A stretch of DNA of 38,073 nt from Oscillospiraceae bacterium. GTDB lineage: Bacteria; Bacillota; Clostridia; Oscillospirales; Ruminococcaceae. The stretch spans positions 1 through 38,073 of the forward strand of contig JAKSPK010000023.1 in NCBI GenBank assembly GCA_024404875.1, written 5' to 3'. Positions within the stretch are counted from its first letter, which is position 1. Each line of letters opens with the position of its first letter. The notes beneath the pieces are model-generated. The model did no database searches and was not told the DNA's origin. It saw only the letters and a program-made list of their open reading frames with translations. This document shows, piece after piece, positions 23,466 to 32,207 of the stretch. The position numbers and the translations under genes are program-made.

Positions 23466-25370
23466 ATGAACAAAGAACATCAATTATCGCCGCTGAAGGT
23501 CAGACTGAATGAACTGGAGCTGCCTGGTGATCTGAAAAAACTGAATACGGCACAGTGTTCGGAGCTATGCAATGATATCCGGAAAATGCTGATTCAGACC
23601 GTACTCAAAACAGGCGGCCATCTGGCCTCTAATCTCGGCGTCGTTGAAATGACACTTTCGCTTCATCGGAATTTCGATTCACCGCACGATCGCATCGTCT
23701 GGGATGTCGGTCATCAGGCATATGTTCACAAGATCCTGACCGGGCGCGCAGACAGTCTGTCGTCACTGCGGCAGCAAAACGGTCTTGCCGGTTTTCCTAA
23801 ACCGAGTGAATCTGTACATGACACCTTCATAACCGGTCACAGCAGCACTGCTGTCTCCGCTGCCTTCGGCATAGCTGAAGCAATGCGCCTTTCCGGTGAT
23901 ACGCAGCACTATGCAGTCGCTGTCGTCGGTGACGGCGCAATGACCGGAGGAATGGTTTATGAAGGCCTCAACAACGCCGGAAAAACAAAGGTAAATCTGA
24001 TTGTAATCCTCAATGACAACAATCAGGCAATTTCCAAAAATGTCGGAGCGATCGCAAAGTATCTCACAAAGATCCGCAGCTCGCCGGATTATGTCCGCGC
24101 AAAATGGAGAATCGAAAGCGTTGTCAGAAAAGCCCCTGCGATCGGTGATAAAATGGCGATCGGCCTGAAAAAAACAAAGGACAAGATCCGTCAGAATCTT
24201 GTGCAGTCCACCATTTTCGATGACCTCGGATTTGTATATCTCGGCCCTGTAAACGGACATGATATCGAGGAGCTTGATGAGGCACTGGAGGTTGCAAAAA
24301 GTTATCACCGTCCGGTGCTCGTCCATGTAAAAACGATCAAGGGCAAGGGCTTCCGTCCGGCCGAGGAGAATCCCGGAGAATTTCACGGTGTTCCGCCCGA
24401 ACATCCGGAGCTGCTGCGCATCGATATGGAATCCGGCGATCCGGAAATTTCGATCGACGAATGCTTCTCGACCACCTTCGGCAAGGCCCTCTCTGCTTAT
24501 GCTAATACAGATCCGGACATCGTAGCAGTAACGGCTGCGATGAAATACGGCACCGGCTTACAGTTTTTTTATGGTGATCATCCGGACAGATTTTATGATG
24601 TTGGCATCGCAGAGCAGCATGCAGTTACATTCAGTGCAGCACTCGCCTCTATGGGAAAGAAGCCTGTTTTCGCTGTATATTCGACATTCTTACAGCGTGC
24701 ATTCGATCAATTGATCCATGACACAGCGATTGCAAATTATCATGTCGTACTCGGCGTAGACCGTGCTGGTATCGTCGGCGAGGACGGTGAAACGCATCAG
24801 GGCGTTTTCGATATCCCGATGCTGACCGCGATCCCGCACTGCAAAATCTATGCTCCGGCGACTTATGACGAGCTGACACAATGTCTGCATAAAGCGCTCT
24901 ATACCGATACTGCGCTGACCGCGATCCGTTACCCTCGCGGCAAGCAGTCTGAGCATTTTCCGCTGAAGCCTGATGTTCAGTATACACATATCGCCGGTAA
25001 AGGGATGCTGCTTGTCTCCTATGGGCGCATCAGTGAACAGGCATACCAAGCGATGCAGACACTGAATGATAAAGGTATTCCCTGCGGTTTGCTCAAGCTG
25101 ACGACCATTTTCCCGCTGCCGGTTGAGATCTTTGAAATTGCTCAAAAATATAAGAAAATCGTTTTTTTTGAAGAGAGCTACGCGATCGGAGGCATCGGTG
25201 AAATCTTTGCGATGCAGATGCTGCGAACGGACTGGGACGGCACATGGCGCTGCCGTGCGATTGAAGGATTTGTCACACAGGGAAGTATCAATGAATGCAT
25301 GGAACGGCTCGGCTTGACCGCTCCGCAAATGACGCAGTATGCAGAGGATATCTGGTATGGCAAGGCTTGA
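23466..25370 (+). CDS. dxs: 1-deoxy-D-xylulose-5-phosphate synthase
   Basis: This 634-residue thiamine-pyrophosphate enzyme condenses pyruvate and glyceraldehyde-3-phosphate in the first step of the MEP isoprenoid pathway, also feeding thiamine and pyridoxal. Visible: GGHLASNLGVVE (about 50-61), VWDVGHQAYVHKILTGR (78-94), the TPP motif VVGDGAMTGGMVYEGLNNAG (about 155-174), LNDNNQAIS, the second-domain VTAAMKYGTGL and DVGIAEQHAVTFSAALA, and EDGETHQGVFD. The length is normal. GGGAG precedes the ATG. It overlaps tlyA by 14 bases. Confidence 0.95.
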   Translation: MNKEHQLSPLKVRLNELELPGDLKKLNTAQCSELCNDIRKMLIQTVLKTGGHLASNLGVVEMTLSLHRNFDSPHDRIVWDVGHQAYVHKILTGRADSLSSLRQQNGLAGFPKPSESVHDTFITGHSSTAVSAAFGIAEAMRLSGDTQHYAVAVVGDGAMTGGMVYEGLNNAGKTKVNLIVILNDNNQAISKNVGAIAKYLTKIRSSPDYVRAKWRIESVVRKAPAIGDKMAIGLKKTKDKIRQNLVQSTIFDDLGFVYLGPVNGHDIEELDEALEVAKSYHRPVLVHVKTIKGKGFRPAEENPGEFHGVPPEHPELLRIDMESGDPEISIDECFSTTFGKALSAYANTDPDIVAVTAAMKYGTGLQFFYGDHPDRFYDVGIAEQHAVTFSAALASMGKKPVFAVYSTFLQRAFDQLIHDTAIANYHVVLGVDRAGIVGEDGETHQGVFDIPMLTAIPHCKIYAPATYDELTQCLHKALYTDTALTAIRYPRGKQSEHFPLKPDVQYTHIAGKGMLLVSYGRISEQAYQAMQTLNDKGIPCGLLKLTTIFPLPVEIFEIAQKYKKIVFFEESYAIGGIGEIFAMQMLRTDWDGTWRCRAIEGFVTQGSINECMERLGLTAPQMTQYAEDIWYGKA

Positions 25371-26091
25371 TGCAGCACTGGTAGAGCGCGGCATCTGTGA
25401 AACACGAAACCGCGCACAGACCTCGATCGCTGAGGGAAATGTGACCATCAACGGCGCTGTCTGCATGAAGGCATCGCAAAAGGTCACAGATACGGATATT
25501 CTCACATTGACAGAGCCACTGCCATTTGTCGGCAGAGGTGGCTATAAGCTGCGGTATGCACTCGCGGAATTCGGCATCTGTCCCAACGGACTGCAATGTC
25601 TCGATATCGGTGCATCGACCGGCGGTTTCACGGACTGTATGCTCCAGAACGGCGCAAAGACTGTACTGGCCGTTGATGTCGGCCGTGATCAGCTCGCAGA
25701 CTCGCTCCGCAATGATCCGCGCGTCATTGTTCGCGAGGAAACCGATTTGCGGCAGCTTTCGCCGGATACCGAGGGACTGCCAGCGCAATTTGCCGCCTGC
25801 GATGTTTCGTTTATTTCACTCAAGCAGATCATTCCATATCTGGCTCCGTTGCTGACCGATCAAGCGGAGGTCGTTCTGCTCGTTAAGCCGCAGTTTGAAG
25901 CTGGCAGAGCCGCTCTGAATAAAAACGGAATTGTCCGTGATGAGAAAATCCGGCAGCGCGTGCTGCGCGATATCCGTGATTTTGCTGCCGCCTCTGGCTT
26001 CATACCGATCGCTGAATGTGAATCGCCGATCAAAGGCGGAAGCGGTAATACTGAATATTTGCTCCGGCTGAAGAAATACCGGGCTGAATGA
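25357..26091 (+). CDS. tlyA: TlyA family rRNA (cytidine-2'-O)-methyltransferase
   Basis: This 244-residue protein has an N-terminal S4 RNA-binding domain (MARLDAALVERGICETRNRA, 1-20) and a FtsJ-like methyltransferase domain with the SAM loop CLDIGASTGGFTDCML (about 85-100), VLAVDVG (109-115) and CDVSFISLKQI, KPQFEAG. Family members methylate 16S and 23S rRNA (2'-O of cytidine), and in some bacteria act as haemolysin by reputation only. AGAGGA lies before the ATG at 25357, which is inside dxs. The position between dxs and nadK is conserved. Confidence 0.92.
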   Translation: MARLDAALVERGICETRNRAQTSIAEGNVTINGAVCMKASQKVTDTDILTLTEPLPFVGRGGYKLRYALAEFGICPNGLQCLDIGASTGGFTDCMLQNGAKTVLAVDVGRDQLADSLRNDPRVIVREETDLRQLSPDTEGLPAQFAACDVSFISLKQIIPYLAPLLTDQAEVVLLVKPQFEAGRAALNKNGIVRDEKIRQRVLRDIRDFAAASGFIPIAECESPIKGGSGNTEYLLRLKKYRAE

Positions 26092-26100
26092 GGGCAAGCA

Positions 26101-26985
26101 ATGAAATGTGTTCTTGATCCGAATATTTCTAAACTGAATGCGCTCCATGCTGCCAAAAAGGCAGCAGAGATCCTGCACGGACTCTCATCGGAAGTCGTGG
26201 TTGAAGATCAGCTCGCTGCGCAGTTCTGCGATTTGCCGTTTGTCAGGGTAATTCCGCAGGAACAACTTTTTGCAGATGCTGATTTCGCGGTTGCAGTCGG
26301 CGGTGATGGTACAATTTTGCGCTGTGCCGAACGCCTTCTTCACTATGCTGCCACATCCGGAACGCCACCGGTCAAGCTGGTAGGTATTAACACAGGCACA
26401 CTCGGCTTTCTTGCGGCGTTCGAAGTGGATGAGCTGGAAATGCTGAGCCGCCTTCACACCGGCAAATACGAGATTAGCAGCCGCATGATGCTTCGCACGC
26501 AGATGCAGACAGCTTCCGGCGAAAGTAAGCCTCTTCACGCACTGAACGACATCTACGCCTCACGCCTGAACGGAAGGATCTGTGATTTTTCCGTTTCGGT
26601 CGATGAGCGGCTGATCGGAAGCTACCGCGCAGACGGCATTATCTTTTCAACGCCGACCGGCTCAACGGCCTATGCTCTTTCCGCTGGCGGCCCTGTTATG
26701 GAGCCGGATCTCAGCCTGATTGAAATGAACCTGATTTGCCCGCACTCACTTTTTGCGAGACCGATGCTGTTTGCACCGCAGCGGCGAATCACTGTCACAT
26801 ATCACGGCGTCGGAAACGGAGGACTCTGCGTTCATGCGGACGGCAAAAAAGCTGCGGAGCTTAGAAACGCCGAATCGTTCACGCTGACTGTTTCCGAGCA
26901 TTCCATTCCGTTTGTCAACTGCAAAGGACACGCATTTTATGATGCACTGCACGGAAAGCTCATGCAGCCACTCAAGGGAATGTAA
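26101..26985 (+). CDS. nadK: NAD kinase
   Basis: This 294-residue enzyme phosphorylates NAD to NADP. The GGDGTILR motif (about 63-70) is the ATP/polyphosphate site, with GINTGTLGFLA (98-108), the ALNDIYASR NE/D motif, and PTGSTAYALSAGGP (about 184-197) with the catalytic region. GAGGG precedes the ATG. It starts nine bases after tlyA and is probably co-transcribed with argR and recN, as in many Firmicutes. Confidence 0.95.
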   Translation: MKCVLDPNISKLNALHAAKKAAEILHGLSSEVVVEDQLAAQFCDLPFVRVIPQEQLFADADFAVAVGGDGTILRCAERLLHYAATSGTPPVKLVGINTGTLGFLAAFEVDELEMLSRLHTGKYEISSRMMLRTQMQTASGESKPLHALNDIYASRLNGRICDFSVSVDERLIGSYRADGIIFSTPTGSTAYALSAGGPVMEPDLSLIEMNLICPHSLFARPMLFAPQRRITVTYHGVGNGGLCVHADGKKAAELRNAESFTLTVSEHSIPFVNCKGHAFYDALHGKLMQPLKGM

Positions 26986-27025
26986 CAAAATACATTTTTT
27001 TTTGACAGATAAGGAGGACGAAATA

Positions 27026-27466
27026 ATGCCCAATGCAAGGCATAACATGATTCTGAAGCTCATACAGACACACGAAGTCAGCACACAGGAAATGCTGCGC
27101 GATCTGCTGGTGGAAAATGGTTTTACCGTCACACAAGCGACGATATCCCGAGATATTCGTCAGCTCAAGCTCCTGAAGCGCCGCACCGCATCCGGCGTAA
27201 GCTGCTACTCCAAAGCGTCAGCTGCGGCGATCACCCCAAACAATCTGCTAGCGGATGTAGTGGTTCGGATCGACTATGCGATCAATACTGTTGTCGTAAG
27301 CTGTCATCCTGGATCCGCACAGGCTGCCTGTGCAGTCATCGACCGTATGCAGCTCTCGGAAATTATCGGCACAATCGCTGGAGACGATACCATCTTCATT
27401 CTCACACGCTCAGAACCGAATGCAAAGCAGCTCATTACATCGCTGGAATCCCAGATCTGGGGGTAA
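27026..27466 (+). CDS. argR: Arginine repressor family regulator
   Basis: This 146-residue protein has an N-terminal winged helix (HNMILKLIQTHEVSTQEMLRD, about 6-26, then FTVTQATISRDIRQLKLLK) and a C-terminal hexamer-forming arginine-binding domain (GSAQAACAVIDRMQ, GTIAGDDTIFI with the GDD(T) acid residues). ArgR represses arginine synthesis and activates catabolism. AAGGAGG is eight bases before the ATG at 27026; the frame upstream overlaps nadK and was not used. The gap from nadK is 40 bases, AT-rich with a TTGACA but no matching -10. Confidence 0.95.
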   Translation: MPNARHNMILKLIQTHEVSTQEMLRDLLVENGFTVTQATISRDIRQLKLLKRRTASGVSCYSKASAAAITPNNLLADVVVRIDYAINTVVVSCHPGSAQAACAVIDRMQLSEIIGTIAGDDTIFILTRSEPNAKQLITSLESQIWG

Positions 27467-27469
27467 AAT

Positions 27470-29128
27470 ATGTTAAGGGAACTCTCAATCGAAAACCTCG
27501 CAGTCATCGAATCTGCTGTTATTCCGCTGGAGCAGGGCTTCAATGCTTTCACCGGTGAGACCGGTGCAGGAAAGTCCATCCTGATCCACGGAATACAGGC
27601 TGTCCTAGGACAGCGTACCAGCCGCGATCTTGTTCGAACCGGCTGCAAAAAGGCTGTCATTACTGCTGTCTTTTCGCCGATCTCAGATACTACATGTTCG
27701 ATTCTCGCGGAATACGGACACGAAACAGACGATGATGCACTGGTGCTGACACGCGAGATCTCCGCGGACGGCGGCAGCATCGGCAGAGTCAACGGCAGAA
27801 CAGCTCCGGTTGCACTACTGCGTGCGCTCGGCGAATCGCTCGTCAATATCCATGGTCAGCATGACAATCAGATTTTGCTGCGCCCTGAACGGCATCTTGA
27901 TGTGCTCGACCGTTTCGGTGATGATCTGTCGCTGCTGGAGGATTATCAGAAAGAGTTCCATGCCTTGCAGAACTGCGCAAGAACACTCAATCAGCTCAAA
28001 AAATCAGAGCAGGAGAAAATGCAGCATCTCAAAGACTTGCAGGAAACAATCACTGAAATCGGCGAACTGGATCCGCAGCCGCAGGAGGATGTGCTGCTTG
28101 ATGAGCAGTTCCGCATCGCCGCCCGCGCTGAAGACACTGCGGAAATCGCAGGAACGGTGTGCCGGATGCTGACCGATGGTGATGAAAATATATCTGATGC
28201 AATCGCAGCAGCCTGCGACCAGCTTTCACGTCTGACCGATGCCGCGCCGGAGGCAGCCAGCCTACGCGAACGGCTGCGGACACTCAATATCGAGCTGCGC
28301 GATATCTCCGATGAAATCAATGCTTATGCGGGTGTACAACTCTCTCCCGCTGAATTCGCAAAACTCAATGACCGCCGTAACGCAATCAATTCCGCTGCGA
28401 TCCGCTATCATACCGATGCGGACGGACTGCGACAGATCTACGAGGATGCACTGAAAAAAGTCAGCGCAATCGAATCTGACTCCAACCGCCTCCATGATCT
28501 GACCTCCGAGCGAGCGGAAAGGCTGCACCGCGTCACGGAGCTGGCTAGAATGCTGACCGCGCATCGACAGCAGCTCGCAGCCGATTTTTCACGCAGAGTC
28601 GGCGAGGAGCTCGCGTATCTCAATATGCCGCGCGTGCAGCTTAGCGTTGCTCTGACACAGGGCAAGCTCACCCCGAACGGTATGGATCATGCGGAATTTC
28701 TTATCTCCGCAAATCCCGGCGAACCGCCAAAGCCCATCGCACAAATCGCTTCCGGCGGCGAGCTCTCCCGCATGATGCTTGCGCTGAAAGCTGTTTTAGC
28801 CGATCGCGACGATATTCCGACGTTGATCTTTGACGAAATTGATACTGGTGTCAGCGGCAAAGCTGCACAGAAGATCGGCCTCAAACTCCGGCAGCTTTCA
28901 CATCATCACCAGGTCATCTGTGTGACACATCTCGCACAACTCGCGACACAGGCAACGCATCATCTGTTGATTGAAAAACACAGCACTGACACTGCAACCA
29001 GAACTGCCGTCACAGAGCTCGACCGCGATGCGCGAATCCGTGAAATTGCTCGCATCATGGGCGGCGACGATCAGTCAGAACTGCTGCTTCAGACCGCCGA
29101 AGCCGCGCTGGATGCCGCGTCAAAATAA
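27470..29128 (+). CDS. recN: DNA repair protein RecN
   Basis: This 552-residue SMC-like ATPase acts early in double-strand break repair. The N-terminal Walker A loop GETGAGKSILIHGIQ is at 29-43, the coiled coils cover about 150-360, and the C-terminal half has the signature SGGELSRMMLALK and Walker B TLIFDEIDTGVSGKAA, and VICVTHLAQLA. Its ATG follows the argR stop by three bases, with only a GGGGG site. It is the last gene of the asp23 operon; spoIVB and spo0A, which follow recN in many spore-formers, are not here. Confidence 0.95.
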   Translation: MLRELSIENLAVIESAVIPLEQGFNAFTGETGAGKSILIHGIQAVLGQRTSRDLVRTGCKKAVITAVFSPISDTTCSILAEYGHETDDDALVLTREISADGGSIGRVNGRTAPVALLRALGESLVNIHGQHDNQILLRPERHLDVLDRFGDDLSLLEDYQKEFHALQNCARTLNQLKKSEQEKMQHLKDLQETITEIGELDPQPQEDVLLDEQFRIAARAEDTAEIAGTVCRMLTDGDENISDAIAAACDQLSRLTDAAPEAASLRERLRTLNIELRDISDEINAYAGVQLSPAEFAKLNDRRNAINSAAIRYHTDADGLRQIYEDALKKVSAIESDSNRLHDLTSERAERLHRVTELARMLTAHRQQLAADFSRRVGEELAYLNMPRVQLSVALTQGKLTPNGMDHAEFLISANPGEPPKPIAQIASGGELSRMMLALKAVLADRDDIPTLIFDEIDTGVSGKAAQKIGLKLRQLSHHHQVICVTHLAQLATQATHHLLIEKHSTDTATRTAVTELDRDARIREIARIMGGDDQSELLLQTAEAALDAASK

Positions 29129-29203
29129 ATGTGCAAAGCAACGCTTTATGTATCAAGCGAATATCCAGCCTGAACGACCATATAGCAACTGAATATACTA
29201 TGC

Positions 29204-29234
29204 AGCCAGCCTCGCCGGACAAGCGAGGCTGGCT
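29204..29234 (+). terminator. Terminator-like hairpin after recN
   Basis: A perfect 12-bp stem (AGCCAGCCTCGC with GCGAGGCTGGCT) has a seven-base loop, followed by CATTTCTG. The U-tract is poor, but the stem is very GC-rich and lies between convergent genes, so it may work in both directions. Confidence 0.65.
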
Positions 29235-29315
29235 CATTTCTGCAATGCAAGGTTTATTTGACGAATTATCAACAAGCTAACCATGACGGAAATAATCCGC
29301 CTATGAAAATCGCTC

Positions 29316-30203
29316 TCAGGACTGTCCGGAAAAATCCGGAATGAACGATTCGCATGCTGATTCACCCGCCTGTGTAAACGCATTTTCTATGCCGATCCGC
29401 CGTGCATACTGCACAACATGGTCGTATTCTTGAGCTGTCACTCTGCGGGATAGCAGCGGGTGCTCCTGCATCTGCGGCATCGGTGTATATTGATTCATTA
29501 TGCTGTAGCCGATGTCGTTACCGTATTTCTGATACAGATACCATAATACTTGCCGCGATTCCTGTGCATGACCTGGCAGAACCAGATGCCGCACCTGTAC
29601 GCCGCGTTGCATCAATCCGGTTTCGGGATCAAGCAGCGGCGCACCACACTGGCGCACCATTTCTTCAAGCGCTGCTTTGGCAATCTCGGGATAATCCGGA
29701 GCAGCTGAATACTCCCCCGCCGTCTGTGGATTTATGTATTTGAAATCCGGGAGATAAATGTCGATCAGTCCGTCAAGCAGCCGAAGTGTTTCCGGCAGCT
29801 CATAGCCGCTGCTGTTCCATAGAACCGGAACACGGAGCCCTGACTGCTTTGCTCGCTGCAATACTGGGACAAGCTGTGCGGTAAAATGCGATGCCGTCAC
29901 GAGATTGATATTATGAGCGCCGTCTGACTGGAGCCGCAGCATGATTTCAATGAGCGCCTCCGTTGAAATATCGCGGCCGATATGTGAGACAGCGATTTCG
30001 TGATTCTGGCAGAAAATACAGCGCAGACTGCATCCGCTGAAAAAGACCGTGCCTGAGCCGTTCTGTCCGCTAATCGGCGGCTCCTCCCACATATGCGGTG
30101 CTGCACGCGCAATACGGATTGTATCGGTCTCGCCGCAGAACCCACACTGCTTGCTGCGGACTGCCCCGCATCTGCGCGGACAGCATATACATTTCGTTTC
30201 CAT
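29316..30203 (-). CDS. PflX-like radical SAM protein
   Basis: This 295-residue iron-sulfur protein is in the radical SAM family, close to the PflX/pyruvate formate-lyase activating enzyme-like group. It has a Cys-rich N-terminus (C5, C7, C8, C12, C20, C23) and the cluster motif C58xxxC62xxC65 in SGCSLRCIFCQNHE. The rest of the barrel includes HNINLVTASHFT and YLPDFKYINP. Its target is unknown; members are not proven PFL activases and no glycyl-radical enzyme is nearby. The ATG has GGAGG five bases upstream, inside the end of the small gene before it. Confidence 0.88.
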   Translation of the reverse strand: METKCICCPRRCGAVRSKQCGFCGETDTIRIARAAPHMWEEPPISGQNGSGTVFFSGCSLRCIFCQNHEIAVSHIGRDISTEALIEIMLRLQSDGAHNINLVTASHFTAQLVPVLQRAKQSGLRVPVLWNSSGYELPETLRLLDGLIDIYLPDFKYINPQTAGEYSAAPDYPEIAKAALEEMVRQCGAPLLDPETGLMQRGVQVRHLVLPGHAQESRQVLWYLYQKYGNDIGYSIMNQYTPMPQMQEHPLLSRRVTAQEYDHVVQYARRIGIENAFTQAGESACESFIPDFSGQS

Positions 30204-30204
30204 G

Positions 30205-30435
30205 TCATCCTCCGTTCACATCGGCAAGATTTTGCATCAGGATCTCTATGCTATGCTGTATCATGCACCAGATAAGCACCGCCGCATTCGCGTCCTGTTC
30301 GATATTTACGCAAAGAATCATTCGATCTCTTGTCCACCGTCGATTCAATTCGTCTGAATCTTCTAGCCATATCAACGAAACCGAACTGTCAACGTTATAG
30401 GATTTGCTCAGTTCGATCATAGAAAAATCCTTCAT
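30205..30435 (-). CDS. Small unrecognised protein upstream of pflX-like gene
   Basis: The 76-residue protein, starting at ATG 30435 with AGGGA seven bases upstream, matches no family I know. It has MIELSKSYNVDSSVSLIWLE and TRDRMILCVNIEQDANAAV, suggesting a small alpha/beta soluble protein. Its stop is one base before the radical SAM start, whose ribosome binding site lies in its last codons, so the two are probably coupled. A minus-strand promoter is placed 19 bases upstream of the ATG. It could be a chance frame, but the position, promoter and site argue for a real gene. Confidence 0.6.
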   Translation of the reverse strand: MKDFSMIELSKSYNVDSSVSLIWLEDSDELNRRWTRDRMILCVNIEQDANAAVLIWCMIQHSIEILMQNLADVNGG

Positions 30436-30453
30436 CCGCTCTTCCCTCACAAC

Positions 30454-30482
30454 AGTCTATCACAAAAGCACAAATCTGTCAA
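30454..30482 (-). promoter_or_regulatory. Sigma-A promoter of the pflX-like unit
   Basis: On the minus strand TTGACA, a 17-base spacer and TAGACT. It is divergent from the pta promoter about 30 bases away. Confidence 0.7.
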
Positions 30483-30514
30483 TCCATTCGTTGACATAAT
30501 TTTGTATTTACCCA

Positions 30515-30543
30515 TTGCTTTTTCTGGGATGATGTGGTATAAT
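30515..30543 (+). promoter_or_regulatory. Extended -10 promoter of pta
   Basis: TTGCTT, a 17-base spacer and TATAAT, with TGG just before the -10 (extended -10). A TTGACA at 30491 is too far from this -10 to be its -35. Confidence 0.8.
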
Positions 30544-30603
30544 GGAACATACAGGGGCATTCTGCAAGGATGCTTCATAATGATTAAAACGGAGGCTTTT
30601 GAA

Positions 30604-31620
30604 ATGGCAATATTTGACAAGCTGCTTGCAAACCTCAAGGCAAGCCGAAAGACGATCGTATTTACTGAGGGTACCGATCCCCGCATTCTCTCTGCTGCAG
30701 AGCGCCTGATGAAAGAGAATCTCATGGGAGTTATTCTCTGCGGTAATGCAGAAGAAGTCAAGGCTGCGGCAGAAACAGGCGGATTTGATGTTTCCGCTGC
30801 AACAGTGATTGATCCGCTGACCTATCCGGAAATTGATGCAATGGTCGCAGAAATGGTCGCGCTCCGCAAGGGCAAGATGACTGAGGACGAAGTACGCGCA
30901 GCACTGAAAAAGTCCAACTATTTCGGAACGATGCTCGTCAAAATGGGCAAGGCTGATTCTCTGCTCGGCGGCGCTACATATTCTACTGCTGATACTGTCA
31001 GACCGGCACTCCAGATCATCAAGACGAAGAAGGGTGCTAATCTCGTAAGCTCCTGCTTCATCTTGTTCCGCGAAAAGGACGGCGTTGAGGAAAAAATCGC
31101 GATGGGTGACTGCGCGATCAATCTCGGCTATTCCGACAGACTTGACAAGGATGGCAATGTTGTCCTGAGCGCTGCTCAGCAGCTCGGCGAGGTGGCAGTT
31201 GAGACCGCACGCACCGCTGCATTCTTCGGCATTGATCCGAAGGTTGCAGTCCTGAGCTTTTCCACATACGGCTCCGGAAAGGGCGGCACTGTTCAGCTCA
31301 GCCATGATGCTGTAATCGAAGCCCGCAAGATTGATCCGGAGCTTATTATCGATGGTGAATTCCAGTTTGATGCAGCTGTTTCGGCAGAGGTCGCAAAGAC
31401 CAAATGCCCGGATTCTCAGGTTGCTGGTCAGGCGAATACTTTCATCTTCCCGCTGATCGAGGCAGGCAACATCGGCTACAAGATTGCACAGCGTCTCGGC
31501 GGATATGCTGCATACGGCCCGATCCTTCAGGGCCTGAATGCGCCGATCAATGATCTCTCCCGCGGCTGCAATGCTGATGAGGTCTATGCAATGGCAATCA
31601 TCACAGCAGGTATGGCATAA
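30604..31620 (+). CDS. pta: Phosphate acetyltransferase
   Basis: This 338-residue enzyme interconverts acetyl-CoA and acetyl phosphate, the step before acetate kinase in acetate formation. The N-terminus TIVFTEGTDPRILSAAERL (about 17-35), TYSTADTVRPALQIIKTKKG (about 124-143), and the C-terminal DGEFQFDAAVSAEVAKTKCP, GQANTFIFPLIEAGNIGYKIAQRL segments are family-typical. It is the short form without the N-terminal DRTGG domain. GGAGG lies eight bases before the ATG at 30604; a longer frame to 30502 covers the promoter. It stands alone between a promoter and terminator; ackA is not in the window. Confidence 0.95.
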   Translation: MAIFDKLLANLKASRKTIVFTEGTDPRILSAAERLMKENLMGVILCGNAEEVKAAAETGGFDVSAATVIDPLTYPEIDAMVAEMVALRKGKMTEDEVRAALKKSNYFGTMLVKMGKADSLLGGATYSTADTVRPALQIIKTKKGANLVSSCFILFREKDGVEEKIAMGDCAINLGYSDRLDKDGNVVLSAAQQLGEVAVETARTAAFFGIDPKVAVLSFSTYGSGKGGTVQLSHDAVIEARKIDPELIIDGEFQFDAAVSAEVAKTKCPDSQVAGQANTFIFPLIEAGNIGYKIAQRLGGYAAYGPILQGLNAPINDLSRGCNADEVYAMAIITAGMA

Positions 31621-31691
31621 TTCATGTAAATTTGCTGATTCAGAGAAATTGCAACGCATAAAAAAGTGTACCGGTAAAGCAGATTATCATA

Positions 31692-31729
31692 GGGTTGCGT
31701 AACTAAGCGTTACGCAGCCCTTCTGTTTT
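31692..31729 (+). terminator. Rho-independent terminator of pta
   Basis: GGGTTGCGTAAC pairs with GTTACGCAGCCC (12 bp, one G-U) over a five-base loop, followed by TTCTGTTTT. Confidence 0.88.
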
Positions 31730-31901
31730 GCAGTTCATCATACAATCAGCAGAGACACTTGTTACGGCAACGGTGAAGAGGCCGCGTATTTCGCGTCTCT
31801 GTTTCTCTGAACTACGCTCTCTTTCCTGCGTTGAATACAACTGTGTTAGCATATCTTCGTATAGGTTTCAGAAGGCTCCCTGAAAAAACGCACCGGTGCA
31901 C

Positions 31902-31930
31902 TTGACATTTATTATAAAGTATGATAAAAT
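31902..31930 (+). promoter_or_regulatory. Sigma-A promoter of the exopolysaccharide unit
   Basis: TTGACA, a 17-base spacer and TAAAAT with TGA just before the -10. It lies about 280 bases ahead of the first gene, giving a long leader. The stretch 31731-31901 before it has no gene I can see. Confidence 0.85.
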
Positions 31931-31936
31931 TGTCTA

Positions 31937-32207
31937 TGTGAGTATGAATGTACACATTTACGCTATTGTCTGCTGTTAATAAACCATAGTCAGCAAGTAT
32001 TGTTGACTGAAACAGTTAAAAGATGAAATGTGTTTATTAACATGAAATTGTATGACAGATGCTTTGCGATGTCATAGTTTCGATAAACTGCAAATGCCCC
32101 GCCACAAATCCCAACTGCAAATGTAAGGACGATCTATAGAATACGAAACGGACGACATCCTTGAACTCCTTCCAGATCCGGTACATTAAGAAAGGAATAT
32201 CACTATC
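31937..32207 (+). promoter_or_regulatory. Long structured 5' leader of the exopolysaccharide unit
   Basis: About 270 bases without a gene. AGTCAGCAA (31988-31996) pairs with TTGTTGACT (32000-32008), nine pairs with one G-U, enclosed by CTGTT/AACAG (31973-31977 with 32011-32015). TATGACA at 32051-32057 pairs with TGTCATA at 32070-32076. AACTGCAAATG occurs twice, at 32086 and 32113. I recognise no known riboswitch. Confidence 0.45.

Noticed and set aside
30491-30496. TTGACA as the -35 of pta
   Set aside because: It is 41 bases before TATAAT; the TTGCTT with the extended -10 fits better.
30508-31659. Long minus-strand open frame antisense to pta
   Set aside because: It mirrors pta over its whole length, is Cys- and Leu-rich without any domain, and covers the pta promoter.
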